From Spirochaetales bacterium (GTDB lineage: Bacteria; Spirochaetota; Spirochaetia; Treponematales; UBA12059): DNA of 64,000 nt. How positions within the stretch are numbered: position 1 is the stretch's first letter; every line of letters starts with the position of its first letter. Under the pieces are notes generated by a model. That model worked only from the letters and a program-made list of their open reading frames with translations, was not told the DNA's origin and made no database searches. This document shows positions 9,018-17,015 of this stretch, one piece after another. The DNA is taken from assembly GCA_016926955.1 (NCBI GenBank), contig JAFGNN010000032.1:1-64000 (forward strand), written 5' to 3'. A program made the position numbers and the translations under genes.

Positions 9018-11472
9018 TCCCGAAACGGAGCGAAAGCGCTTCGTCCAGGCTTTCATCGGTCACCGGCTTCGGCAGAAAACCGTCGACGCCCTCAGGCGGC
9101 CCATCGAAACCCGCTTCCTGCGGACGTTCCGCCGAGGAGAGCAGGACCAGCGCCGGGGGGCGGCTTTCGCGCCGCTCGATGCCGCGCAGTTCCCGGGCCA
9201 CCACGGTTCCGTCGCGATCCGGCAGGTACCGGTCCAGAACGACCAGTTCGAAGCTCCGCGAACCGAACGCCTCTAGCGCCTCCGCCCCCGTGCCGCCTTC
9301 GACCACCGCAGCGCCGCGGGCGCGGAGCCAATGGGTCATGACCAGGCGCGAAATGTCGTCATCGTCGGCCACCAGGGCGGATACCCCTTCCAGGCGCTGT
9401 GACACCCGGGCGGCGGCGCCCGCGTTCGCTTCGTCCGTCGTCCGCGGGGTAGCCTTCGCGCCCCGCGAGAGTTTCGCGCCCTTCCCCGCCCGTCTTTCGA
9501 GCTCGAAAGGCAGGGTGAAGGCGAATATGGAGCCTCCGCCTTCCCGCGGCTCGTAATCGACCGAGCCACCCATGGCCTCGACCACGCTCCGCACGATGGA
9601 CAGCCCGAGACCGTGGCTCGACGTTCCGTCTCCGAGGGTTCCCGAGGCCGACGCGAAGGGAATCCATATCTCCTTGGCGCGGGCGGGAGCTATCCCGATA
9701 CCCGAATCGGAGACCCGTCCGTCGACGACGAGGCGTCCGTCTTCCTGGCGCGTCGAAAACCCGACCTCGATGCCGCCGTCCTTCGTGTACTTGATCGCGT
9801 TGCCCACCAGGTTGGCCAGAACCTGCCTGAAACGGGGCGCGTCTCCGAGCACAGTGCGATCGAGCCCGGCATCGCTCGAGATCCCGAAAGCAAGGCCCTT
9901 CCGGCGCGCCTGGATGGAGAAGGGCTCGAGGACGGCCACGGCCTCGCGGGAGGGTACGAAGGGCGCCGAACGCACCTCGGGCGCGCCGGTGGCCGCCGCG
10001 CAGTCGAGAAGGTCGTTCACCAGCTCGAGCAGCCTGTCGATCGAGGCGCGCGCCATCGTCGCGGTCCGCGCGAGCAGCTCGGGCGATTCCGAGGCCGCGT
10101 CGAACGCCGAGCGAAGCGCGGCCAGCGGCGCCTTGAGTTCATGCCCCATGAAGGCCAGGTAGGCTTCGCTTTTCCGCATGAGCCGCTCGGCGGTCGCCTT
10201 CGCCTCCGCCAGCTCGACGCGCCGGTTCTGGTACGCGCCGGCCATCGCCACCAGGCTGTCCCGCAATTCGCGGATTTCGAGCACGCCGCCGGTCGGCCAG
10301 CGAACCGTCACCTCGCCGCCTTCCCCGCCGGAAGCGGTGGCCTGGGCCCGCTCAGCGGCGAGCCGGAGCCGCTCCAGGTCCTTCGCGAAACGCGAGGCGA
10401 GCACGGTGGCGATCATGGCGGAGAAGGTCATCCACACCAGCCCCGCGGCGAACAGGTAGCCGACCCTGCTCAGCAGCGACGCGATCCGCGGCCCGAACGG
10501 CGCGCGCACCTCGAGCGTCCTGTCGGCGTCAAGCGTCAGCTCGGCCAGCACCACCGCGCGCTTCCACTTGACCAGGGGATTGGCGAGGTGTGGATCGCTC
10601 CTGATCGAAGCCCGCTCGCCCCGGTGAAGGATCGCCCCGGACGCGAGGTTGCCGAGCGCGGGCCAGCCCGGGCTCTGCCAGGCGGTACGCGGGTCGCTCG
10701 AGCGGATACCGGCTTCGAACCCGGTTCGCGAAAGGGTCGCCGCGACGGCGAGATCGATGCCCCCGGAACGGTGTTCCTCGAGCAGGATGGACAGGATCGT
10801 CGCCGCGCCCTCTTCCGACTCGCCGACGATGCGTCCGCGCTCCTGTCCCGCATAGACGAGCACGCCTGAAACCAGGGGGATGGCGAGCGAGGCGTGCAGG
10901 AGTATGGTCAGCGCCGAGCGAGCTCCGGCCTGGCGCGGCCTCGAGCGTCCCTCCGCGTAGCGCTCGTAGATCCGGTAGGGAATGACTGCGATGGCGCACG
11001 CGATCGAGGCGTTGAACCCCTGCTTCGTGGCCGACGCGAACACGCTCTCGGCGTCCATGCCGCCGACGTTCTGGTACAGCAGGGCGACCAGGGGCGCGCC
11101 GATCAGGGTCCAGTACGCCGGCCCGGCCAGCAGCACCGACTCCTGCTGGCGCCGCGATGAAAGGAAGGAGATCAGGAGCCCCTCGAGGAAGGCGCTTGGC
11201 AAGGCCCAGGGATGGCTCCAGAGCGCGAGTGTCGGGAGCGCGGCGACGAGGGGCCCCAGCGCGCCCGCGGGCCAAGGCATGATCATCGCCGCGAAAGCGC
11301 CGAAAACCCCTCCCGCCAGGAGCTGAATCCCGAATCCCAGGTCGAAGGCGAAGGTCGCGTTGAGGGCGGCTCCCAGGAACGCGACCAGGATACCCCCGAT
11401 TGCTTCGAACAGAGTCCGGAGCCGCCCTACCCTGCCCCGCGTCAGGGCGGCTCTCGGAACGGATAAGATCAT
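8992..11472 (-). CDS. Hybrid sensor histidine kinase with C-terminal receiver
   Basis: An 826-residue membrane kinase. Residues ~20-170 hold about six hydrophobic segments, two further segments near 187-208 and 333-358 flank an extracytoplasmic region, a HAMP-like linker follows, then the kinase core: H-box with H444 (FMGHELKAPL), N-box LVGNAIKYT, G1 DSGIGI and G2 GLGLSI. The C-terminal receiver (about 696-815) has the acidic cluster ADDDD and phospho-acceptor D747. The start at 11472 (MILSVP) has a TATCAT box six bases upstream and no ribosome site; a longer frame to 11613 is less likely. It ends 11 bases before DUF4349 on the same strand, so the two blocks may be functionally linked. Confidence 0.92.
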   Translation of the reverse strand: MILSVPRAALTRGRVGRLRTLFEAIGGILVAFLGAALNATFAFDLGFGIQLLAGGVFGAFAAMIMPWPAGALGPLVAALPTLALWSHPWALPSAFLEGLLISFLSSRRQQESVLLAGPAYWTLIGAPLVALLYQNVGGMDAESVFASATKQGFNASIACAIAVIPYRIYERYAEGRSRPRQAGARSALTILLHASLAIPLVSGVLVYAGQERGRIVGESEEGAATILSILLEEHRSGGIDLAVAATLSRTGFEAGIRSSDPRTAWQSPGWPALGNLASGAILHRGERASIRSDPHLANPLVKWKRAVVLAELTLDADRTLEVRAPFGPRIASLLSRVGYLFAAGLVWMTFSAMIATVLASRFAKDLERLRLAAERAQATASGGEGGEVTVRWPTGGVLEIRELRDSLVAMAGAYQNRRVELAEAKATAERLMRKSEAYLAFMGHELKAPLAALRSAFDAASESPELLARTATMARASIDRLLELVNDLLDCAAATGAPEVRSAPFVPSREAVAVLEPFSIQARRKGLAFGISSDAGLDRTVLGDAPRFRQVLANLVGNAIKYTKDGGIEVGFSTRQEDGRLVVDGRVSDSGIGIAPARAKEIWIPFASASGTLGDGTSSHGLGLSIVRSVVEAMGGSVDYEPREGGGSIFAFTLPFELERRAGKGAKLSRGAKATPRTTDEANAGAAARVSQRLEGVSALVADDDDISRLVMTHWLRARGAAVVEGGTGAEALEAFGSRSFELVVLDRYLPDRDGTVVARELRGIERRESRPPALVLLSSAERPQEAGFDGPPEGVDGFLPKPVTDESLDEALSLRFGNDGDGRGR

Positions 11473-11478
11473 GTAACC

Positions 11479-11507
11479 ATGATAGAGCCACGCTCGGCAT
11501 CGCGCCA
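11479..11507 (-). promoter_or_regulatory. Leaderless promoter of the hybrid kinase gene
   Basis: On the minus strand TATCAT (11484-11479) ends six bases before the ATG at 11472. A weak -35 (TGGCGC, 11507-11502) lies 17 bases upstream. No ribosome site is present. Confidence 0.45.
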
Positions 11508-11527
11508 GTGCCGGGGCGTCGCGCCTC

Positions 11528-11556
11528 TTTACAAAGTCGACGGACCGCGCTATATT
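11528..11556 (+). promoter_or_regulatory. Strong sigma70-type promoter for the RRM gene
   Basis: TTTACA (11528-11533), an ideal 17-base spacer, then TATATT (11551-11556). It is the best consensus match near the RRM gene, but the gene starts at 11829, so the mRNA would carry a leader of about 265 bases. Confidence 0.68.
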
Positions 11557-11761
11557 GTCAGCGAGTGCGAGAAACGCCAGACCGAGAGTGACGACTTTCC
11601 TGTAGTTGACCATCCTGCGAACTTCCTGAGACGCGACTCCTTCGGGAGCCGCTCACGAACACCGACGTGGTTGCCTTCAGCATCGAGTAAAGACCGTATC
11701 GCTCCGTCTACCAGGTTCTCCGCTCGCCCCGCAAGCCCGGATCGTCCGGGAAACGGGAAAG

Positions 11762-11780
11762 CGCTTATCCTGGATAAGCG
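11762..11780. promoter_or_regulatory. 19-base palindrome in the RRM leader
   Basis: CGCTTATCC-T-GGATAAGCG is a perfect inverted repeat 48 bases upstream of the RRM start codon. As RNA it gives an 8-bp hairpin with a three-base loop. It could be an operator or an RNA element for autoregulation or temperature response. It has no T tract, so it is not a terminator. Confidence 0.55.
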
Positions 11781-11828
11781 GACTTACGAAAGCCCGGGAC
11801 CAAGGGTTCCGGGGCGAAGGAATCTCGA

Positions 11829-12101
11829 ATGGGCAAGAAGCTCTACGTCGGCAACCTCAACTACAACACTTACGAAGGCGCTCTTCGCGACGCCTTCCAG
11901 CAGTTCGGCAACGTCGTCTCCGCGAAGATCATCACCGACCGCGACACCGGCAACTCCAAGGGCTTCGGCTTCGTGGAGATGGGCTCCGAGGACGAGGCCC
12001 GCGCCGCGATCAACGGCATGAACGGCCTCGAGCTCGACGGCCGCCAGCTCCGTGTCAACGAGGCGATGGACAAGCCCCGCCGCGACGACTACCGCTACTG
12101 A
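11829..12101 (+). CDS. Small RRM-type RNA-binding protein
   Basis: A 90-residue single RNA-recognition-motif protein. RNP2 is LYVGNL near residue 4 and RNP1 is KGFGFVEM near residue 41, both with the aromatic residues that stack on RNA bases. It is like the small RRM proteins of cyanobacteria and spirochaetes, which are often cold-regulated and act on mRNA. The basic C-terminal tail is short (DKPRRDDYRY). A GAAGGAA ribosome site precedes the ATG. The gene is monocistronic, with its own promoter, long leader and a strong terminator. Confidence 0.95.
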   Translation: MGKKLYVGNLNYNTYEGALRDAFQQFGNVVSAKIITDRDTGNSKGFGFVEMGSEDEARAAINGMNGLELDGRQLRVNEAMDKPRRDDYRY

Positions 12102-12120
12102 GCCGCGTAGATCGGTAAAG

Positions 12121-12149
12121 AAAACCCGGCCTGACAGGCCGGGTTTTTC
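12121..12149 (+). terminator. Rho-independent terminator of the RRM gene
   Basis: AAAACCCGGCCT (12121-12132) pairs perfectly with AGGCCGGGTTTT (12136-12147) around a GAC loop, continuing into a T run. It lies 20 bases after the stop codon. Confidence 0.9.
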
Positions 12150-12259
12150 CTTTTTTAAATGATTCGTAGAGGCGTCCGGCCCCTTCCCCTTCCGGGTCGC
12201 GTTATCCCGGAATCGGCGCGGGGGCGCCCCTTCCGACCCCCCGCGCGACGTCGGACGCC

Positions 12260-13237
12260 CTAGCCTTTTACCGATCCGGCCAGAAGGCCGCGCACGAAAT
12301 GCTTTTGAAGGCCGAAGAACACGGCGAGCGGCAGGAGCATCGATACGAAGGCGCCCGCCGTGAGCAGGTGCCAGTCCTGACCGCGCGAACCGGCGAGCGC
12401 CAGGAGCCGCTGCGTCAGCACCTCCATGGTCCTTCCGGCTCCCGACAGGAAGACCAGGGCCACCAGCAGGTCGTTCCACACCCAGAGGAACTGGAAAATG
12501 GCGAACGAAGCCAGGGCGGGCATGGCCAGCGGCAGGATGAGCCGCGTGAAGCAGGTGTAGTGGCTCGCGCCGTCGATGAAGGCCGACTCGAGTATGCTCC
12601 GCGGCAGCGTGGAGATGTAGTTGTAGAACAGGTAGGTCGCGAGCGGCAGGCCGAAACCCGTATGGGCCAGCCACACGCCCAGGAAGCTGCCGTTCAGGCC
12701 GGCCTTCTGGTAGTCGCGCAGGATCGGGATGAGCGCGATCTGCAAGGGTACGGCCAGCAGGGCAACGATGCCGACGAAGAGCATCTTCCTTCCCGGGAAC
12801 TTGAGCCAGGCGAAGCCGTAGGCCGCGAAAGCCGCCACCAGTATCGGTATCAGCACCGACGGGATGGTCACCGCTAGGCTGTTTCCGAAGGCGCCCAGCA
12901 TGTTCTCGCCCCGGAGCCTCACCGTTTCGCCCGACGCATCCACGTAGGACCAGTCCTGGCCTGCCAGGACGGTGCGGTAGTTGTCGAGCGAAAGGCCCTT
13001 CGGATCCCTGGCGGCGCTCCACCAGCCGCTCCGCGATACCATGTCCGGATCGCGGAACGAGGTCACCAGGAGCCCTACCGTCGGCAGGGTCCAGGCCGCG
13101 CACACGAGGGCGAGCACCGCGTTGAGCACGAGCCTTCCCGTCACCTTACGCACGCTCACGCGGCGGAGGCGGGACACGGCTGCGGCTTCCTCGAAATCGG
13201 CGCCGGGCAACGGGGAACGTTCATCGACGCGGCTCAT
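12260..13237 (-). CDS. Sugar ABC transporter permease, MalG-type
   Basis: A 325-residue inner-membrane permease of the carbohydrate uptake type 1 family with about six membrane segments. The EAA loop that docks to the ATPase is present (ESAFIDGASHYTCFTRLILPLAMP), and the end FVRGLLAGSVKG is typical of MalG proteins. The start overlaps the stop of the MalF-type gene by four bases. It is the last gene of the LacI-SBP-permease-permease operon. No ATPase gene lies in the operon, so a shared MsmK/UgpC-type ATPase from elsewhere is expected. Confidence 0.94.
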   Translation of the reverse strand: MSRVDERSPLPGADFEEAAAVSRLRRVSVRKVTGRLVLNAVLALVCAAWTLPTVGLLVTSFRDPDMVSRSGWWSAARDPKGLSLDNYRTVLAGQDWSYVDASGETVRLRGENMLGAFGNSLAVTIPSVLIPILVAAFAAYGFAWLKFPGRKMLFVGIVALLAVPLQIALIPILRDYQKAGLNGSFLGVWLAHTGFGLPLATYLFYNYISTLPRSILESAFIDGASHYTCFTRLILPLAMPALASFAIFQFLWVWNDLLVALVFLSGAGRTMEVLTQRLLALAGSRGQDWHLLTAGAFVSMLLPLAVFFGLQKHFVRGLLAGSVKG

Positions 13238-14334
13238 GAGAACGCCTCCCTTTTGTTGAACTGCCTGAGGTTGTACCAGATCATGGGCGTGACGGCGACG
13301 AGGATGATGATGGCGATGGCCGAGCCGCGCCCGTAATGCAGGAATTTGAACATCTGCTTGTATTGCTGGCTCGCGAGCACCTCGGTGCCGTAGAGCCCGT
13401 TCGTCATGGCGTAGACGATGTCGAAGACCTTGAGGGTCAGGAGCAGCGTGGTGGTGGCGACCGTCACGATGCTCGGCAGTATGGACGGGATGAGCACGGA
13501 GCGCACCACCCGGAGCTCCGAGGCGCCGTCGATGCGCGCCGCCTCAAGGAGCTCGCCGGGCACGCCCTTGATGGCCGCGGAGAGCACCACCATGGCGAAG
13601 CCCGTCTGCAGCCACACGAAGATCACGATGAGGAAGAGGGTATTCCAGGGCCGCTCCACGATCCAGTTGACCGGCGCCCCTCCGGCCGCCGTCACGAGCG
13701 CGTTGAGCAGCCCGACCTGGGCATCCCCCTCGGGGCGGTATGCGTAGACGAAGCGCCAGATGACGCCCGCGCCCACGAAGCTGATGGCCATGGGCAGGAA
13801 CACGAGGCTCTTCGCCACGCGCTCGAAGCGGCTCCGGTCGGCCATGATGGCGATGGCGAGTCCCGAGAGCACCGAGAAGCCGGTGCCGAAGACGAGCCAT
13901 GCCAGGTTGTTCAGGAAGGCGATGCGCATGGTGCGGTCGGTGAACACGTAGGCGTAGTTGTCCAGCCCCGCGAAGCCGCGCGACGACGCGTCGAAAAAGC
14001 TCAGGGCGAGCGTCCGGACCGTCGGCGCCGCGAGGTACCAGGCCATGACCAGCAGGGCCGGGCCGACGAACACGAAGGGCAGCGCCTTCGCCCGGACCTT
14101 GGGACCGAGCCGCTCGACCGACCAGTTCGCCACGAAGTAGAGCAACGCGGCGCCGACCACTCCCCAGACCGCGGCGAAGGCCGCGGCGAAGCCGCCCGAT
14201 ATCCAGCCTTCCTTGATCAGGGCGAAGCCCGCCCAGAGGGCGGCCAGCGCGAGGACTGGGGCGAGGAAGGCCGGCACGACGCGCCCTATCCACGCGCCCC
14301 GCCCGCTCGTCCTGCCTTCGGATTTTCCCTTCAC
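13234..14334 (-). CDS. Sugar ABC transporter permease, MalF-type
   Basis: A 366-residue permease with an extra N-terminal pair of membrane segments and about six core ones, as in MalF. The EAA loop reads EAARIDGASELRVVRSVLIPSI. The start is GTG at 14334, preceded by GAGGAG. It forms the translocation channel with the MalG-type partner at 12260-13237. A 15-bp perfect hairpin lies between this gene and the upstream binding-protein gene. Confidence 0.93.
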   Translation of the reverse strand: MKGKSEGRTSGRGAWIGRVVPAFLAPVLALAALWAGFALIKEGWISGGFAAAFAAVWGVVGAALLYFVANWSVERLGPKVRAKALPFVFVGPALLVMAWYLAAPTVRTLALSFFDASSRGFAGLDNYAYVFTDRTMRIAFLNNLAWLVFGTGFSVLSGLAIAIMADRSRFERVAKSLVFLPMAISFVGAGVIWRFVYAYRPEGDAQVGLLNALVTAAGGAPVNWIVERPWNTLFLIVIFVWLQTGFAMVVLSAAIKGVPGELLEAARIDGASELRVVRSVLIPSILPSIVTVATTTLLLTLKVFDIVYAMTNGLYGTEVLASQQYKQMFKFLHYGRGSAIAIIILVAVTPMIWYNLRQFNKREAFS

Positions 14335-14362
14335 GTTTCACTCCTCGCCCGTGGCGAAAAGC

Positions 14363-14395
14363 GGACGGCGCGCGGCCCGGGGCCGCGCGCCGTCC
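14363..14395 (-). promoter_or_regulatory. Perfect 15-bp hairpin between binding-protein and permease genes
   Basis: GGACGGCGCGCGGCC (14363-14377) and GGCCGCGCGCCGTCC (14381-14395) surround a three-base loop. Without a T run it is more likely an mRNA 3'-end stabiliser or partial terminator, allowing more binding protein than permease, as in other sugar ABC operons. Confidence 0.7.
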
Positions 14396-14453
14396 GGGAT
14401 GGAATGGATCGACGGGAACGGTGCCGTCCGTCCCCGACGATCCTGCCGTCCGC

Positions 14454-15743
14454 CTACTTGCCCGCGGGCCAGCTGGCTTCGATCTGCTTGAGCACGTCCT
14501 TGACCGGGACGCCGGACGCGAGGTCGGCCATGCCGGTCCAGAAGCTGCCGGCGCCTACCTCGGCGGGCATCAGGTCGGAACCGTCGAAGCGGAAGACCTT
14601 GGCGCCCACGAGGATGCGGGCCAGCTCGCGCTCGATGGCGTTGCCGTAATCGTCGAGGTTCTGGTCCTGGTGCGGGAAGAGCGCCCCGCCGGCCTTGGCC
14701 CAGAGGGAAGCGGATTCCCAGGTGGTCAGGTATTCGAGGAAGAGCCGCACCTCGGGCCGATCGTTGAACATGACGAACTGGTCGCCGCCGCCGAGCACCG
14801 GGGTGCCCCACTGCGGGTCGATCTGCGGCAGGGCGAAGACGCCGACCTCTTCCTCCAGGTTCGCCTGGATGCCCTCGGGCATGAAGCCCGTGATGAAGTT
14901 GGCCTGCCGGTGCAGCCAGGCCTTGGGCGGATTCTCGAAGAGGGGCTTCACCGCGTCGCCGAAGGGCGTGGTGAGCACGTTCTTCGGACCGCCGAGCGTG
15001 TACTTCGGGTTCATCCAGATCTCGGCCATGTAGCCGGCGGCCGTCTCGACCGCGGGGTGGTCGAAGGGGATCTCGTGCGAGACCCACTGGTCATAGAGCT
15101 CGGGACCGGCGGAGCGGAGCATGATGTCCTCCATCCAGTCGGTGGCCACCCAGCCGGTGGCGCCGCCGGACTCGATGCCGACGCTCCAGGGCACGCCGCC
15201 ATCCGCGACGATGCGGTCGGTCAGCTCCCGCAGCTCGGCCCAGGTCTTCGGGATGGTATAGCCCTTGGCCTCGAAGGCCTTCTTGGGGTACCAGACGAAG
15301 CTCTTGGCGTTGACGCGGTGGAAGAGGCCGTAGACCTGGCCCTTGTAGGAGCCGAGATCCTTCCAGGCCGGCGTGTAGTTGGCCTCGATGCGCGCCACGA
15401 GTTCCGCGGGCATCGGCTTCAGGTAGCCCTTCTCCGCGAAGGTCTTCATGAGCCCCGGCTGGGGCAGCGCGGCCACGTCAGGCGGGCTGCCGGCCTCGGC
15501 CTGCACGAAGATCTGGGTCTCGAATTCGGCGGAGCCCTCATAGACCACGTCGATTCCCGTCCGCTCCTCGAAGGCCTTGAGGACCTCCTCGAAACGCGCC
15601 GCTTCCTCGCCCCGGAACGAGCCGGTCACCCGGACCGTCTTCCCGGCCACCGAATCGGCGGCATCTTTCTTCGCGCATCCCGCGAGGGACGCGGCCGCGA
15701 CGATCGCAATGACGATCGCGATCGCCCTGTTCATTCCCTTCAT
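14454..15743 (-). CDS. Sugar ABC transporter substrate-binding lipoprotein
   Basis: A 429-residue extracytoplasmic binding protein of the maltose-type family. The N-terminal signal ends in the lipobox LAGC (LAGCAKK), giving a lipid-anchored mature protein. The C-terminal domain keeps features of bacterial family 1 binding proteins (for example FVMFNDRPEVRLFLEYLT). The start overlaps the LacI stop by four bases. With the GH65 phosphorylase next door, the ligand is probably an alpha-linked disaccharide or oligosaccharide, but the exact sugar cannot be read from sequence. Confidence 0.93.
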   Translation of the reverse strand: MKGMNRAIAIVIAIVAAASLAGCAKKDAADSVAGKTVRVTGSFRGEEAARFEEVLKAFEERTGIDVVYEGSAEFETQIFVQAEAGSPPDVAALPQPGLMKTFAEKGYLKPMPAELVARIEANYTPAWKDLGSYKGQVYGLFHRVNAKSFVWYPKKAFEAKGYTIPKTWAELRELTDRIVADGGVPWSVGIESGGATGWVATDWMEDIMLRSAGPELYDQWVSHEIPFDHPAVETAAGYMAEIWMNPKYTLGGPKNVLTTPFGDAVKPLFENPPKAWLHRQANFITGFMPEGIQANLEEEVGVFALPQIDPQWGTPVLGGGDQFVMFNDRPEVRLFLEYLTTWESASLWAKAGGALFPHQDQNLDDYGNAIERELARILVGAKVFRFDGSDLMPAEVGAGSFWTGMADLASGVPVKDVLKQIEASWPAGK

Positions 15744-16807
15744 TTCAAGCCTCCTTCGGCTATGGTGCTCCCGTTGTCGTTACGCGCCGGCGGGACGCTC
15801 CCGCGGCGCACGGTCTCAAGTCCTATGATCGAGGTCCTCAGCGGCGCGTCCGGTCGCTCGATGCGTTCCAGCAGCATCGAGGCGGCCAGGCGCCCCGACT
15901 CGTCGAGGGCCTGGGAGATGGTGGAAAGGCCGAGGTACTCGGCCAGGTCGACGTCGTCGAAGCCGAGCAGCGCGAGGTCCCGCGGCACGGACAGGCCCAT
16001 GCCGTTGGCGATCTTGGCGAGCCGCGCGGCGATCAGGTCGCTCGTGGCGAAGATGGCCTCGGGCCGCGGCTCGTCGCCGATTACGGCCGCCAGCTCCGCC
16101 TCGAGGTCGCCGTGCGCGAAACCGGCGCCTTTCGGGTATTCGGCGACGTGGACGAGCCGCTCGTCCACCGAAACGCCCACCTCCTCGAAGACCTCGAGGA
16201 AGCCCTGCAAGCGGGCGTCGGTCGAGTTGACGGCGAAAGGTTGCGAGGAGTGCTCTCCGACGAAGGCCACGCGGCGGTATCCGAGCTCGAGCAGCCAGCG
16301 GGCCGCCATGCGACCGCCCTGCTTGTTGTCCACCACCACCGCGTCGAACCCCCCGACCCCCTGCTCGATGAAGACGCAGGGCAGGCGGCTCTTCCTGAGG
16401 CAGTCAAGGCTGCGCTCCGGGAGCTTGAGGCTGATGAGGATGACCCCGTCGACCCGATCGGGCGCGCACACGAGGTCCACGTATTCCTCGAGGGCCGCCT
16501 GGCTCTTGACCGCGTAGATGACGAGTTCGTGATTCGCCGCGGAGAGGGCGTCGGATACGCCGCGCAGGCGCTGCGAGAACGAGGGCTCGGTGAAGAAGGG
16601 GACGAGCACCGCCACGCGCCGGAAGCGCGTGCGGGCGCGCGCGACGGCGTCGGCGCGGGGCACGAAGCCGAGTTCGCCCATGACCGCCAGGACGGCCACG
16701 CGCGTCGACTCCTGTACCTTCGCCGGATCGTTGAGCACCCGCGACACGGTCGCGATGCTTACGCCGGCTTTCTCCGCGACGTCGTAAATGGTCGCCCTCG
16801 CCCCCAT
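15740..16807 (-). CDS. LacI family transcriptional regulator
   Basis: A 355-residue regulator with an N-terminal helix-turn-helix (TIYDVAEKAGVSIATVSRVLNDP, roughly residues 5-27, including the hinge-side VSRVLN) and a periplasmic-binding-protein-like effector domain. The ATG at 16807 is preferred to the adjacent GTG at 16810 because GAGGAG lies five bases before it. It is the first gene of the sugar transport operon and divergent from GH65. A perfect inverted repeat at 16921-16944 in the shared upstream region is its likely operator, so it probably represses both directions until the sugar or its phosphate is present. Confidence 0.94.
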   Translation of the reverse strand: MGARATIYDVAEKAGVSIATVSRVLNDPAKVQESTRVAVLAVMGELGFVPRADAVARARTRFRRVAVLVPFFTEPSFSQRLRGVSDALSAANHELVIYAVKSQAALEEYVDLVCAPDRVDGVILISLKLPERSLDCLRKSRLPCVFIEQGVGGFDAVVVDNKQGGRMAARWLLELGYRRVAFVGEHSSQPFAVNSTDARLQGFLEVFEEVGVSVDERLVHVAEYPKGAGFAHGDLEAELAAVIGDEPRPEAIFATSDLIAARLAKIANGMGLSVPRDLALLGFDDVDLAEYLGLSTISQALDESGRLAASMLLERIERPDAPLRTSIIGLETVRRGSVPPARNDNGSTIAEGGLK

Positions 16808-16920
16808 CACAGCTCCTCGGGATTACGCGGCAGCGCCCCGTTCGGGTTCCGCTTCCGCGAACGATTCCGTCGTGGACCGGCGCGCCTTCGCGTTCCAGCC
16901 CCCGTCCGGCGTTTTCTCCG

Positions 16921-16944
16921 TGAAAGCATATGTAAGTGCTTTCA
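16921..16944. promoter_or_regulatory. Probable LacI-family operator
   Basis: TGAAAGCA (16921-16928) and TGCTTTCA (16937-16944) form a perfect inverted repeat with an 8-base spacer. The half site resembles LacI/GalR operators. The right half overlaps the -35 region of the GH65 promoter. Confidence 0.62.
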
Positions 16945-16968
16945 TGGAAGTACACCGCATGATACAAT
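16940..16968 (+). promoter_or_regulatory. Promoter of the GH65 phosphorylase gene
   Basis: TTTCAT (16940-16945), a 17-base spacer and TACAAT (16963-16968), about 48 bases before the start codon. The -35 overlaps the inverted-repeat operator, consistent with repression. Confidence 0.55.
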
Positions 16969-17015
16969 GCGTCCGGCGCCTGTCAAGGTTTTTTTTCGAA
17001 AGAAGGGAGCGCACG

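Larger units (their letters stand above)
11485..11828. other. Gene-free region between hybrid kinase and RRM gene
   Basis: About 340 bases with no convincing protein. It holds a strong plus-strand promoter at 11528-11556, and its remainder would be the leader of the RRM transcript, including a palindrome at 11762-11780. No tRNA and no known riboswitch was recognised. Confidence 0.6.
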
